IMG/VR virus record: IMGVR_UViG_3300042298_000285
Location: 1 to 22,324 of that record
DNA length: 22,324 nucleotides
Strand: one strand, 5' to 3'
Source of the DNA: a virus
Under the pieces are notes generated by a model. It ran no database searches, had not been told where the DNA came from, and was given only the letters and a program-made list of their open reading frames with translations. Position numbers and translations under genes: made by a program. Positions 1 through 6,092 of the stretch are shown here, piece after piece (within the stretch, counting starts at the first letter, position 1; each line of letters starts with the position of its first letter).

Positions 1-1
1 G

Positions 2-172
2 TCAGTTCTCAGGAGAGATGGATCGCGCCGCCGTCGCTACCAGTGTGCGAACCTGCACAGGTTCAACACGGAGGAAAGAATTGTTGGCCTTTCCTCTACA
101 GCTACCGAGGTGACACCCTCGTCGTCAACGCCACCCCGAAAAAAACCAATTATCAACAAGCCACTGAAATAG
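2..172 (+). CDS. NrdR-like zinc-ribbon protein, C-terminal fragment (5' end outside window)
   Basis: This reading frame is open from the left edge to a TAG at 170-172, so the gene starts outside the window. It begins with SVLRRDGSRRRRYQC and continues into an HRFNTEERIV segment. That arrangement (basic RRRR patch, Cys, then a HRF-T-E stretch) matches the second half of the zinc ribbon of NrdR-type repressors, in which a pair of cysteines precedes RRRR and another follows. The remaining residues are a low-complexity Ser/Thr/Pro/Lys tail, and no ATP-cone follows, so it is probably a small phage zinc-ribbon protein and not a full NrdR. The stop overlaps the Shine-Dalgarno of the next gene (TAGGAG), which suggests the same operon. 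A second frame is also open here but gives no recognisable protein. Only 56 codons are visible, so the call is moderate. Confidence 0.5.
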   Translation, partial: SVLRRDGSRRRRYQCANLHRFNTEERIVGLSSTATEVTPSSSTPPRKKPIINKPLK

Positions 173-185
173 GAGATGCACTACT

Positions 186-404
186 GTGAATGATGAACAA
201 CCCAAAGTGAAGAAGGGTCGTGGTCCCGGTAAGAAGCCACGGCTGTTTTGCACGAGCCTGCGTATGGAAAAGCACGTACTGGAGTTCTACAGAACCCATT
301 ACCCAGACTGCATGCAGGCGAAGATGAGAGAAGTTCTTACCGATTACATGAACGATCAACTAGCCCAACAAGGAGCCCCAAATGGGACGCAAGAAAATGA
401 CTGA
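186..404 (+). CDS. small basic ribbon-helix-helix-like DNA-binding protein
   Basis: This 72-residue protein starts at GTG 186, with AGGAG at 171-175 as ribosome binding site. The N-terminus is strongly basic (KVKKGRGPGKKPR, AT-hook-like). It is followed by a strand-helix-helix pattern, TSLRMEKHVLEFYRTHYPD then AKMREVLTDYM, that resembles the ribbon-helix-helix fold of BrnA/Arc-type DNA-binding proteins. No toxin gene is next to it, so an antitoxin role is not supported. A small regulator or nucleoid-type protein of the phage is more likely. Its last 23 bases overlap the start of the DUF3310 gene, implying translational coupling. The family assignment is from memory of the motif, not from a search. 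Confidence 0.6.
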   Translation: MNDEQPKVKKGRGPGKKPRLFCTSLRMEKHVLEFYRTHYPDCMQAKMREVLTDYMNDQLAQQGAPNGTQEND

Positions 405-948
405 CGCCGCACGCATCCGTGCTTACTTCACCAAGAACCCCGACGCTAAGCCAAGGGATGCAGCCGTTACGTTGAATGTGAGCCCTACCAACGTGTACGT
501 TGTTCGTAACAAGATGAAAAGGGAGAGTGAAGTTATCGCTGCCCCTACTGATAGGGCCAAGGCATGGCTAGCCGTTAACCCTTGGTTCGGGAAAGACGCG
601 AAAGCTACAGCTATTGCTGTTGGCATCCACCAAGATCTTTTGAAGCAGGGTGTAGTTGCAGACAGTGATGAATACTTCAAACTTCTGGATGAGCGCATTC
701 GCGTAGCAGCAAAGGTAGCACTTGCTGAGAAGTTGGGGGTCACGGAGATCACTGCCGACCCGGTCAACCATCCGCCGCACTACAAGACTGGTGGTATCGA
801 GACCATCGACTTCATCGAGTCCAAGGAGTTGAACTATCGCCTGGGCAACGTGATCAAGTACATCACCCGTGCCGACCACAAAGGTAATCGCCAAGAAGAC
901 CTCAAGAAGGCGTTGTGGTATCTGCAGCGTGAGATTGAGAAAGCATAA
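382..948 (+). CDS. HTH and DUF3310 phage protein
   Basis: This 188-residue protein has three recognisable parts. Residues about 5-48 look like a homeodomain-type helix-turn-helix (KPRDAAVTLNVSPTNVYVV). Residues about 57-112 carry the NPWFG...IHQDLL..G...SDEYF..LDERIR pattern found in several large-phage proteins. Residues about 126-188 are a clear DUF3310 domain, with NHPPHY at 129-134 and the VIKYITRADHKGNRQEDLKKALWYL helical core. DUF3310 proteins are common in phage nucleotide-metabolism and replication regions and are sometimes labelled nucleotide kinase, but no biochemical role is secure. The start is ATG 382 with AGGAG at 371-375. The combination of a DNA-binding head with DUF3310 suggests a replication-associated or regulatory job, which is inference. 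Confidence 0.85.
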   Translation: MGRKKMTDAARIRAYFTKNPDAKPRDAAVTLNVSPTNVYVVRNKMKRESEVIAAPTDRAKAWLAVNPWFGKDAKATAIAVGIHQDLLKQGVVADSDEYFKLLDERIRVAAKVALAEKLGVTEITADPVNHPPHYKTGGIETIDFIESKELNYRLGNVIKYITRADHKGNRQEDLKKALWYLQREIEKA

Positions 949-950
949 GC

Positions 951-1244
951 ATGCCAGCAACCCCCGAGTCAAAGGTCAAGGCCAAGATCAAAGATCTCCT
1001 GACCAAGTACAACGTGTACTACGTAATGCCTATTGGCACGATGTACGGGAACTCGGGGGTTCCCGACTTCCTGTGCTGTATACGCGGACGCTTCCTGGCT
1101 GTTGAGGCCAAGGCGGGCAAAGGCAAAACCACGGCACTCCAAGACAAGAACCTGCACCTGATCGACAAGGCAGGTGGGGTCACGCTTGTGATCCGCGAAG
1201 ACACGCTTGACTTGCTTGAGTTGAAGCTGAAGGAGCTGACTTGA
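951..1244 (+). CDS. VRR-NUC domain nuclease
   Basis: This 97-residue single-domain protein belongs to the VRR-NUC branch of the PD-(D/E)XK nucleases. The visible catalytic pattern is Glu6 in PESKV, GVPDF with Asp39, VEAK with Glu52 and Lys54, and Gln64 in TALQ, in the expected order and spacing. Length is normal for stand-alone phage VRR-NUC proteins. In FAN1 the same domain cleaves branched or flap DNA structures. A Holliday-junction or flap-processing role in phage replication is a family-based inference. The gene begins 2 bases after the DUF3310 stop, and its own stop (TGA 1242-1244) overlaps the TTG start of the polymerase gene, so the three genes are almost certainly co-transcribed and coupled. 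Confidence 0.9.
   Translation: MPATPESKVKAKIKDLLTKYNVYYVMPIGTMYGNSGVPDFLCCIRGRFLAVEAKAGKGKTTALQDKNLHLIDKAGGVTLVIREDTLDLLELKLKELT
1231..1235 (+). promoter_or_regulatory. Shine-Dalgarno that fixes the TTG start of the polymerase gene
   Basis: AGGAG lies 5 bases upstream of TTG 1241, inside the last codons of the VRR-NUC gene. The following residues (KIIVVDFET) form the first exonuclease motif at the very N-terminus, so no downstream start could be used without losing it. The TTG start is therefore well supported, and the TTGA overlap couples the two genes. Confidence 0.75.
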
Positions 1245-3103
1245 AAATAATAGTGGTCGATTTTGAAACACATTACACCAAAACATATAGTTTGGGCAAG
1301 ATGACCACGGAAGAGTACGTCCGCAGTCCAGACTTCGAAGTTATAGGTGTTTCAGTACAAGTAGGTAGCGATGAGCCTGTATGGTTTTCTGGCACACGTA
1401 AGGAGACGAAGGAGTTCCTTGAGGGGTTCGACTTCGGGAGCAATCTTGCACTCGCTCATAACGCTATGTTTGACGCCGCTATTCTTAGCTGGCATTTTGA
1501 TATCCATCCTAAAGGTTGGCTGGACACTCTCAGCATGGGCCGTGCACTGCACGGTACAGAAGTTGGTGGCAGCTTGGCAGTACTTGCGAAGCACTACGAA
1601 CTAGGGGTCAAGGGCGACGAGGTGCTCAATGCTCTGGGTAAACGCCGAGCCGACTTCACCCCCGAGGAACTTGCCCGCTACGGTGAGTACTGCAAGAACG
1701 ATGTGGCGTTGACGTGGGGCTTGTTTGCCGCCATGTCCGAGACGTTCCCCAAGGTTGAGCTGCGGCTGATTGATCTGACCATCCGCATGTTCTCGGAGCC
1801 GGTGCTGCAGTTGGATAACAAACTGTTAACCAACCATTTGGAGGAGATCAAAACCGTAAAGGAAGCGTTGATTGGTAGTCTGGACAAAGGCATGTTGATG
1901 AGCAACCCGCAACTTGCCGAGTGGCTCCGTAACCACGGAGTTGAGCCACCGATGAAGATAAGTCCGACCACGGGCAAAGAGACTTACGCATTTGCAAAGA
2001 ATGACGAAGAGTTCAAAGCATTGCTTGAACACGAAAGTACCATTGTCCAAGCGGCTGTGTCAGCTAGATTGGGTGCTAAGTCCACGCTGGAGGAGACGCG
2101 GACCCAGCGGTTCATCGACATCTCCCAACGCGGGCCTATGCCAGTTCCCCTTCGCTACTATGCTGCGCACACTGGGCGCTGGGGCGGGGACGACAAGCTG
2201 AACCTGCAGAACCTGCCGCGCAAAAGCGCGTTGAAGCATTCGATTGTTGCGCCCATTGGTTATGTGGTCCTTGACTCTGACTCATCCCAGATCGAAGCAC
2301 GTACTTTGGCATGGCTATCTGGGCAAGATGACTTGGTGCAGTTCTTTGAGTTGAACAACCAAGAGATTGCCGAGGGTGTGCCGAAACACCTGATGCAATA
2401 CGACCCGTACAAGATCATGGCCGCAGCCATCTACGGCAAAGCTGTGAATGCGATCACGGAGAAAGAGCGTTTCCTCGGCAAGCAGACGGTGCTTGGGGCA
2501 GGCTACGGGATGGGGGCCAAGAAGTTCCAGGCGCAGCTCAAGACTTACGGAGTCAGCTTGGACGAGGCTGAGTGCCAACGCATCATCGACGTGTACCGTA
2601 AAACGTACCCGCAGATCCCTAAGTTCTGGAGGCGGGCTCAGAAGATTCTCGACTCCATCATTGGCAACAACGCCGACTCCTTCGGACGGGACGACATCCT
2701 GAGCGTGGATGGCAAGCGGGGCATCCTGTTACCCAACGGGCTGTACTTGAAGTATCCAAACTTGCGTAGGCGCATGAGTGAGGAAACCGGTGATGTGGAG
2801 TACGTCTACGACACCAAGAAGGGGAAGACTACTGTGCCCAACCACATCTACGGGGGCAAGGTGGTGGAGAATGTTTGCCAAGCACTGGCCCGAATCATCA
2901 TTGGTGAGCAGATGCTCATGATCGCCAAGAAGTATCGCGTGGTCATGACGGTGCACGATGCGATTGCCTGCATAGTCCCCGAGAAGGAGGCTGATCGGGC
3001 TAAAGAGTTCGTTGAAATCTGCATGAGGTTGCGCCCCAAGTGGGCACCCGACCTTCCCCTTAACTGTGAAGCTGGATATGGAAAAAGCTATGGTCACTGC
3101 TGA
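1241..3103 (+). CDS. polA: family A DNA polymerase with 3'-5' exonuclease
   Basis: This 620-residue replicative polymerase synthesises the phage genome. The N-terminal third is a DnaQ-like proofreading exonuclease: DFE with Asp7 and Glu9 (Exo I), AHNAMFDAAI (Exo II) and YCKNDVALT (Exo III). There is no 5'-3' exonuclease domain. Polymerase motif A is DSSQIE with Asp347, and motif C is VHDA with His572-Asp573. Motif B runs from Arg410 through Lys414 and Leu418 to Tyr422-Gly. Leu418 stands where E. coli Pol I has Phe762 and T7 polymerase has Tyr526, a known variant among environmental phages that is expected to alter incorporation speed and fidelity. All catalytic carboxylates are present, so the enzyme should be active in both domains. 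It starts at TTG, overlapping the VRR-NUC stop, and sits in a nuclease-rich replication operon. Confidence 0.97.
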   Translation: MKIIVVDFETHYTKTYSLGKMTTEEYVRSPDFEVIGVSVQVGSDEPVWFSGTRKETKEFLEGFDFGSNLALAHNAMFDAAILSWHFDIHPKGWLDTLSMGRALHGTEVGGSLAVLAKHYELGVKGDEVLNALGKRRADFTPEELARYGEYCKNDVALTWGLFAAMSETFPKVELRLIDLTIRMFSEPVLQLDNKLLTNHLEEIKTVKEALIGSLDKGMLMSNPQLAEWLRNHGVEPPMKISPTTGKETYAFAKNDEEFKALLEHESTIVQAAVSARLGAKSTLEETRTQRFIDISQRGPMPVPLRYYAAHTGRWGGDDKLNLQNLPRKSALKHSIVAPIGYVVLDSDSSQIEARTLAWLSGQDDLVQFFELNNQEIAEGVPKHLMQYDPYKIMAAAIYGKAVNAITEKERFLGKQTVLGAGYGMGAKKFQAQLKTYGVSLDEAECQRIIDVYRKTYPQIPKFWRRAQKILDSIIGNNADSFGRDDILSVDGKRGILLPNGLYLKYPNLRRRMSEETGDVEYVYDTKKGKTTVPNHIYGGKVVENVCQALARIIIGEQMLMIAKKYRVVMTVHDAIACIVPEKEADRAKEFVEICMRLRPKWAPDLPLNCEAGYGKSYGHC

Positions 3104-3281
3104 GATTGTTGACTACGCAATGCCCCTCATGAACATTGAGAGGCTAGCTAAGGAATGCCATGACTTGTGCCTCGTGGGCGACTACGACGGTGCCAACGAA
3201 TTGGCCTTGAAGATTGGGGTCGAGGCGCGTATCCTGGGCGCTTCGCTTGCAATAATGCAGGGTAAGGAGAACTCACAGTGA
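3078..3281 (+). CDS. small hypothetical protein overlapping the polymerase gene end
   Basis: This ORF of about 67 residues starts within the last 26 bases of the polymerase gene in another frame and ends with TGA at 3279-3281, overlapping the GTG start of the next nuclease gene. The protein (IERLAKECHDLCLVGDYDGANELALKIG...) reads as two or three helices, with two cysteines and no known motif. The start is uncertain. GTG 3066, ATG 3078 and ATG 3090 are all in frame; 3090 has the best upstream GGAAA and 3066 has none. The tight fit between two real genes and the plausible composition favour a genuine gene. No function can be assigned. Confidence 0.6.
   Translation: MEKAMVTAEIVDYAMPLMNIERLAKECHDLCLVGDYDGANELALKIGVEARILGASLAIMQGKENSQ
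3265..3269 (+). promoter_or_regulatory. Shine-Dalgarno supporting the GTG start at 3278
   Basis: AGGAG is 8 bases upstream of GTG 3278 and 14 bases upstream of the in-frame ATG 3284. The spacing favours GTG as the start of the Fe-S nuclease gene and places the binding site inside the preceding small gene, so translation is probably coupled. Confidence 0.6.
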
Positions 3282-3943
3282 ACATGCCGACTTGGTCTTA
3301 CAGCAGCCTGAAGAACTTCCAACAGTGCCCCAAGAAGTACTTTCACCTCAAGGTTGCCAAGGACGTAGTTGACCGCCCGCACGAGTCCGCGCTGTACGGT
3401 TCGGCTGTGCATAAGGCTGCTGAGGATCACGTTGCCGAGGGCGTCCCCATCCCCCCTAAGTACGCCTACATCGCCCCGACGATTGAGGCACTGAAGAAGA
3501 TCCCCGGTGAGAAGTACTGTGAGATCAAGATGGGGGTAACGGAGAAGCTGCAGGCTTGTGACTACGACGCCCCGGATGCTTGGTGGCACGGTATCGTTGA
3601 CTTGCTGATCGTCAATGAAGCCGAGGGTATTGCCCACATGGTGGACTACAAGACCAGCAAGAACGCCAAGTACGCCGACACCAAACAGTTGGACTACATG
3701 GCTGTGGCTGTGTTTGCCAAATTCCCCAAGATCAAGGTGATCAAGTCAGCACTGCTGTTCGTGGTGAGCAACGAGTTCGTACAGAAGAAGCACGTTGCCG
3801 AGAACGTGCAGTTGTACATGAACAGCGCCACCTTTGACCTGAACCGTCTGAAGAGCGCGTTCAAGAGCGGGGTGTGGAACCCCGTCACTGGCCCACTGTG
3901 CAAGTTCTGCCCAGTGAAGAGTTGTGAGCACAACCGGAGTTAG
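3278..3943 (+). CDS. Cas4/RecB-like PD-(D/E)XK nuclease with iron-sulfur cluster motif
   Basis: This 221-residue nuclease belongs to the Cas4/AddB-type PD-(D/E)XK group. The catalytic series is His45 (GSAVHKAAE), Asp108 (GIVDLL), Asp123-Tyr-Lys125 (VDYKTSK) and Gln137 (QLDY). One cysteine near the N-terminus (FQQCPKKY, Cys17) and three at the C-terminus (CKFCPVKSC, Cys208, Cys211 and Cys216) form the split 1+3 pattern that binds a 4Fe-4S cluster in AddB and Cas4. Family members are ssDNA exonucleases or end-processing enzymes. With no CRISPR array or Cas1/Cas2 in the window, a phage recombination or DNA-end processing role is more likely than spacer acquisition. The gene overlaps its upstream neighbour and is followed after 2 bases by the HNH-like gene. 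Confidence 0.9.
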   Translation: MNMPTWSYSSLKNFQQCPKKYFHLKVAKDVVDRPHESALYGSAVHKAAEDHVAEGVPIPPKYAYIAPTIEALKKIPGEKYCEIKMGVTEKLQACDYDAPDAWWHGIVDLLIVNEAEGIAHMVDYKTSKNAKYADTKQLDYMAVAVFAKFPKIKVIKSALLFVVSNEFVQKKHVAENVQLYMNSATFDLNRLKSAFKSGVWNPVTGPLCKFCPVKSCEHNRS

Positions 3944-3945
3944 GT

Positions 3946-4197
3946 ATGCCCTACACCAAGTCCCCCCGCCCGTACAAACACGAGTACCAAATGCAACTCA
4001 AACGAGGTGAGCATGAGGACCGCATGGAACGCCAACGCGCACGCAACAAGCTTGATGCTAAGGGCGTAGATCGTACGGGTAGAGATGTCAGCCACGTCAA
4101 AGCTCTTGCTAAGGGTGGCTCCAACAAAGACGGTTACAAACTAGAGTCACCATCGAAGAACCGCAGCCGCAACCTCCACCACAAAGGAGAGAAATGA
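3946..4197 (+). CDS. HNH-like small basic protein
   Basis: This 83-residue protein is very rich in Lys, Arg and His. Residues 47-76 (DVSHVKALAKGGSN...ESPSKNRSRN) follow the order of an HNH nuclease core: D-x-x-H with Asp47 and His50, then GGSN, then an Asn-Arg-Ser near residue 72. The zinc-binding cysteine pairs of many HNH enzymes are absent, as in some small phage versions. It may nick or cleave DNA, or it may be a DNA-binding relic. The start is ATG 3946 with GGAG overlapping the upstream stop. It sits between the Fe-S nuclease and the SNF2 helicase, which fits a DNA-processing role. Confidence 0.6.
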   Translation: MPYTKSPRPYKHEYQMQLKRGEHEDRMERQRARNKLDAKGVDRTGRDVSHVKALAKGGSNKDGYKLESPSKNRSRNLHHKGEK

Positions 4198-4198
4198 C

Positions 4199-5593
4199 GT
4201 GACTGAGCAATACTTAGAGGGCTACGAATGGCCCCGTCCATCAGGAATCGAACCCTTCGCACACCAGAAAGAAACCGCACAATTCCTAGCCACCCGCAGC
4301 AAAGCCTTCTGCTTCAACGAGCAGGGCACAGGCAAGACTGCGTCGGTGATATGGGCGACCGACTACCTCATGAACGTGGGGGCCATCAAGCGGGTTCTTA
4401 TTGTGTGCCCCCTGTCCATCATGCACTCGGCATGGCAACAAGACCTCTTCAAATTCGCCATTCATCGTACGGTAGATGTAGCTTACGGTTCAGCACTTAA
4501 GCGTAAAAAGATAGTCTCAGGCGTAGCCGAGTACGTTGTCATCAACTTTGATGGCGTCGAGATTGTCCGAGAGGAGATCGCCAGAGGTGGATTCGACCTC
4601 ATCGTGGTCGATGAGGCGTCGGCGTACAAGAACGCAGCCACCACACGGTGGAAAGTCATGCGGTATTTGATGCAGCGCATCAAAGGGTTGTGGATGCTGA
4701 CCGGCACACCTGCTGCCCAGTCGCCAGTTGATGCCTACGGGCTAGCTAAGCTTGTGAACCCTGCTGGTACACCCCCGTTCTTTGGGCAGTTCAGAGACAT
4801 GGTGATGTACCCGGTTACCCAGTACCGATGGGTGCCTAAGCCGAAATCCGATGAAATTGTCCACAACGTACTCCAACCTGCCATACGGTTTGAGAAGGCG
4901 CAGTGCCTGGACTTGCCCGAGGTCACGTACATAGACCGAGAGGCCCCGATGACTGTGCAGCAGCTTAAGTTCTACAAGGAACTCAAGAACGAGATGTTGG
5001 TCGAGGCGGCAGGGGAAGAGATCTCAGCGGTCAATGCAGCGGTGAAACTCAACAAACTTCTACAAATAGCTTGTGGTTCTGTATACACAGATACACGGGA
5101 GGTAGTGGACTTTGATGCCCGCAACAGGTTGAACGCTATCAAGGAGGTCATTGAGGAGGCCAGCCACAAGGTGCTGATCTTTGTGCCGTTTACGCACACC
5201 ATCCTCAAGGTCAAGGAGTACCTGACCAAAGCTCACATTGTGAGTGAGGTCATCGACGGCAGCGTCCCTGTTGTCAAGCGCAGCCAGATCGTCACCGACT
5301 TCCAGACCAAGGAGAACCCACGGGTCCTCATCATCCAGCCGCAAGCTGCGTCCCACGGGCTTACCCTAACTGCCGCCGACACCATCGTCTGGTACGCTCC
5401 CGTGACCAGTGTGGAGACCTACCTCCAAGCCAACGCCCGCATCAACCGCCCAGGCCAGCGCAACGCGATGACTGTGGTGCACATCCAGGGCAGTCCTGTG
5501 GAGCGCGGGCTGTACGCCATGCTGCGGGGCAACATCGCCAACCACGACAAGATCGTTGAACTTTATCGCCAAGAGATGAACGAAAACACTTGA
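4199..5593 (+). CDS. SNF2-type superfamily 2 DNA helicase/translocase
   Basis: This 464-residue protein contains a complete SF2 motor of the SNF2 class. Motifs in order are PFAHQ near 19-23, Walker A QGTGKT at 42-47, LIVCPLSIMHSAW (Ia region), VVDEAS with Asp138-Glu139 (motif II), LTGTPAAQ at 167-174 (motif III), then in lobe 2 ASHGLTLTAADTIVWY (motif V) and QANARINRPGQ (motif VI with arginine fingers). It is close to minimal length, with no accessory domains. SNF2 proteins translocate on double-stranded DNA. In phage replication modules they are thought to remodel recombination intermediates or displace proteins, which remains inferred. It starts at GTG 4199, one base after the preceding TGA, and its stop lies inside a promoter-like -35 box. 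Confidence 0.93.
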   Translation: MTEQYLEGYEWPRPSGIEPFAHQKETAQFLATRSKAFCFNEQGTGKTASVIWATDYLMNVGAIKRVLIVCPLSIMHSAWQQDLFKFAIHRTVDVAYGSALKRKKIVSGVAEYVVINFDGVEIVREEIARGGFDLIVVDEASAYKNAATTRWKVMRYLMQRIKGLWMLTGTPAAQSPVDAYGLAKLVNPAGTPPFFGQFRDMVMYPVTQYRWVPKPKSDEIVHNVLQPAIRFEKAQCLDLPEVTYIDREAPMTVQQLKFYKELKNEMLVEAAGEEISAVNAAVKLNKLLQIACGSVYTDTREVVDFDARNRLNAIKEVIEEASHKVLIFVPFTHTILKVKEYLTKAHIVSEVIDGSVPVVKRSQIVTDFQTKENPRVLIIQPQAASHGLTLTAADTIVWYAPVTSVETYLQANARINRPGQRNAMTVVHIQGSPVERGLYAMLRGNIANHDKIVELYRQEMNENT

Positions 5594-5617
5594 CAAAGTC
5601 AAGACACGCTGTACAGT
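5590..5617 (+). promoter_or_regulatory. sigma70-like promoter candidate
   Basis: A perfect -35 box TTGACA (5590-5595) and a -10-like TACAGT (5612-5617) are separated by 16 bases. The -35 overlaps the SNF2 stop codon, and the -10 lies in the 68-base gap, the only sizeable gap in the left operon. Transcription would begin near 5623-5625 and serve the ssDNA-binding protein, HTH and primase-helicase genes. The -10 matches only 4 of 6 consensus positions. Confidence 0.55.
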
Positions 5618-5623
5618 CGAAGA

Positions 5624-5639
5624 CGTGGGCCCACCCACG
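5624..5639 (+). promoter_or_regulatory. stem-loop at predicted 5' end of the downstream transcript
   Basis: CGTGGG (5624-5629) and CCCACG (5634-5639) form a perfect 6-base-pair stem with a CCCA loop. It has no U-tract, so it is not an intrinsic terminator. It falls exactly where RNA from the promoter at 5590-5617 would begin. A 5'-terminal hairpin can protect mRNA from decay, so this may stabilise the transcript. That role is inferred. Confidence 0.45.
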
Positions 5640-5661
5640 CAAAACAAGTAGGAGCTAACAA

Positions 5662-6087
5662 ATGCAGGAAGAAGACCAAGGGGTCGCAGCACCCCTTCCT
5701 CTAGCCGTCGATAAGGTGGCCGAGGCGTACATCTCGATCCGAGATGCCCGTGCTGAAGCGAAGCGCGTCTTTGAAGCCCAGGATGAAACCCTGGCTGAGC
5801 AGATGCGGGAGCTTGAAGCACACCTGCTTGACGTGTGCAAGCAGATCAACGCCGACAGTATCAGAACCAAAGCAGGCACAGTCATTCGTTCAGTCAAAAC
5901 ACGGTACTGGACAAACGACTGGGATTCAATGTACCGCCTCATCCATGAGAGGCAAGCATTCGGCCTGCTCGAGAAGCGACTTCATCAATCCAACATGAAG
6001 CAGTTTCTTGAAGAGAATCCAGAGGTCTTGCCTGAGGGTCTGAATCAGGACAAGGAATACACCGTGGTTGTTAGACGTGCAAAGTAA
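5662..6087 (+). CDS. conserved phage protein of unknown function, upstream of the ssDNA-binding protein
   Basis: This 141-residue protein starts at ATG 5662 with a strong AGGAG at 5650-5654. Residues about 15-65 are a charged helical, probably coiled-coil, segment (DKVAEAYISIRDARAEAKRV then LAEQMRELEAHLLDVC). A beta-rich part follows (IRTKAGTVIRSVKTRYWTNDWDSMY), then a helix and a final strand (EYTVVVRRAK). The pattern of a helical start followed by a TKAGT strand and a DWD motif recurs in a phage family encoded next to ssDNA-binding proteins. The layout loosely recalls Gam-type nuclease inhibitors, but I see no decisive motif. It is the first gene behind the promoter candidate, so it may be well expressed. 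Confidence 0.75.
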   Translation: MQEEDQGVAAPLPLAVDKVAEAYISIRDARAEAKRVFEAQDETLAEQMRELEAHLLDVCKQINADSIRTKAGTVIRSVKTRYWTNDWDSMYRLIHERQAFGLLEKRLHQSNMKQFLEENPEVLPEGLNQDKEYTVVVRRAK

Positions 6088-6092
6088 ATCAA

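Noticed and set aside
139-145. Run of seven A as a possible programmed frameshift site between two open frames at the left edge
   Set aside because: Only the frame with RRRRYQC resembles a protein, and the shift would add just a few residues before the next stop; there is no supporting structure.
186-404. Ribbon-helix-helix protein as the antitoxin of a toxin-antitoxin pair
   Set aside because: Neither neighbouring gene resembles a toxin such as BrnT; a stand-alone DNA-binding protein is the safer reading.
3278-3943. Cas4-like gene as evidence for a CRISPR-Cas locus
   Set aside because: No direct-repeat array, Cas1 or Cas2 is present; the gene sits in a phage replication operon.
5624-5639. 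Hairpin after the SNF2 gene as a rho-independent terminator
   Set aside because: It is followed by CAAAACAAG, with no T-run on the + strand.
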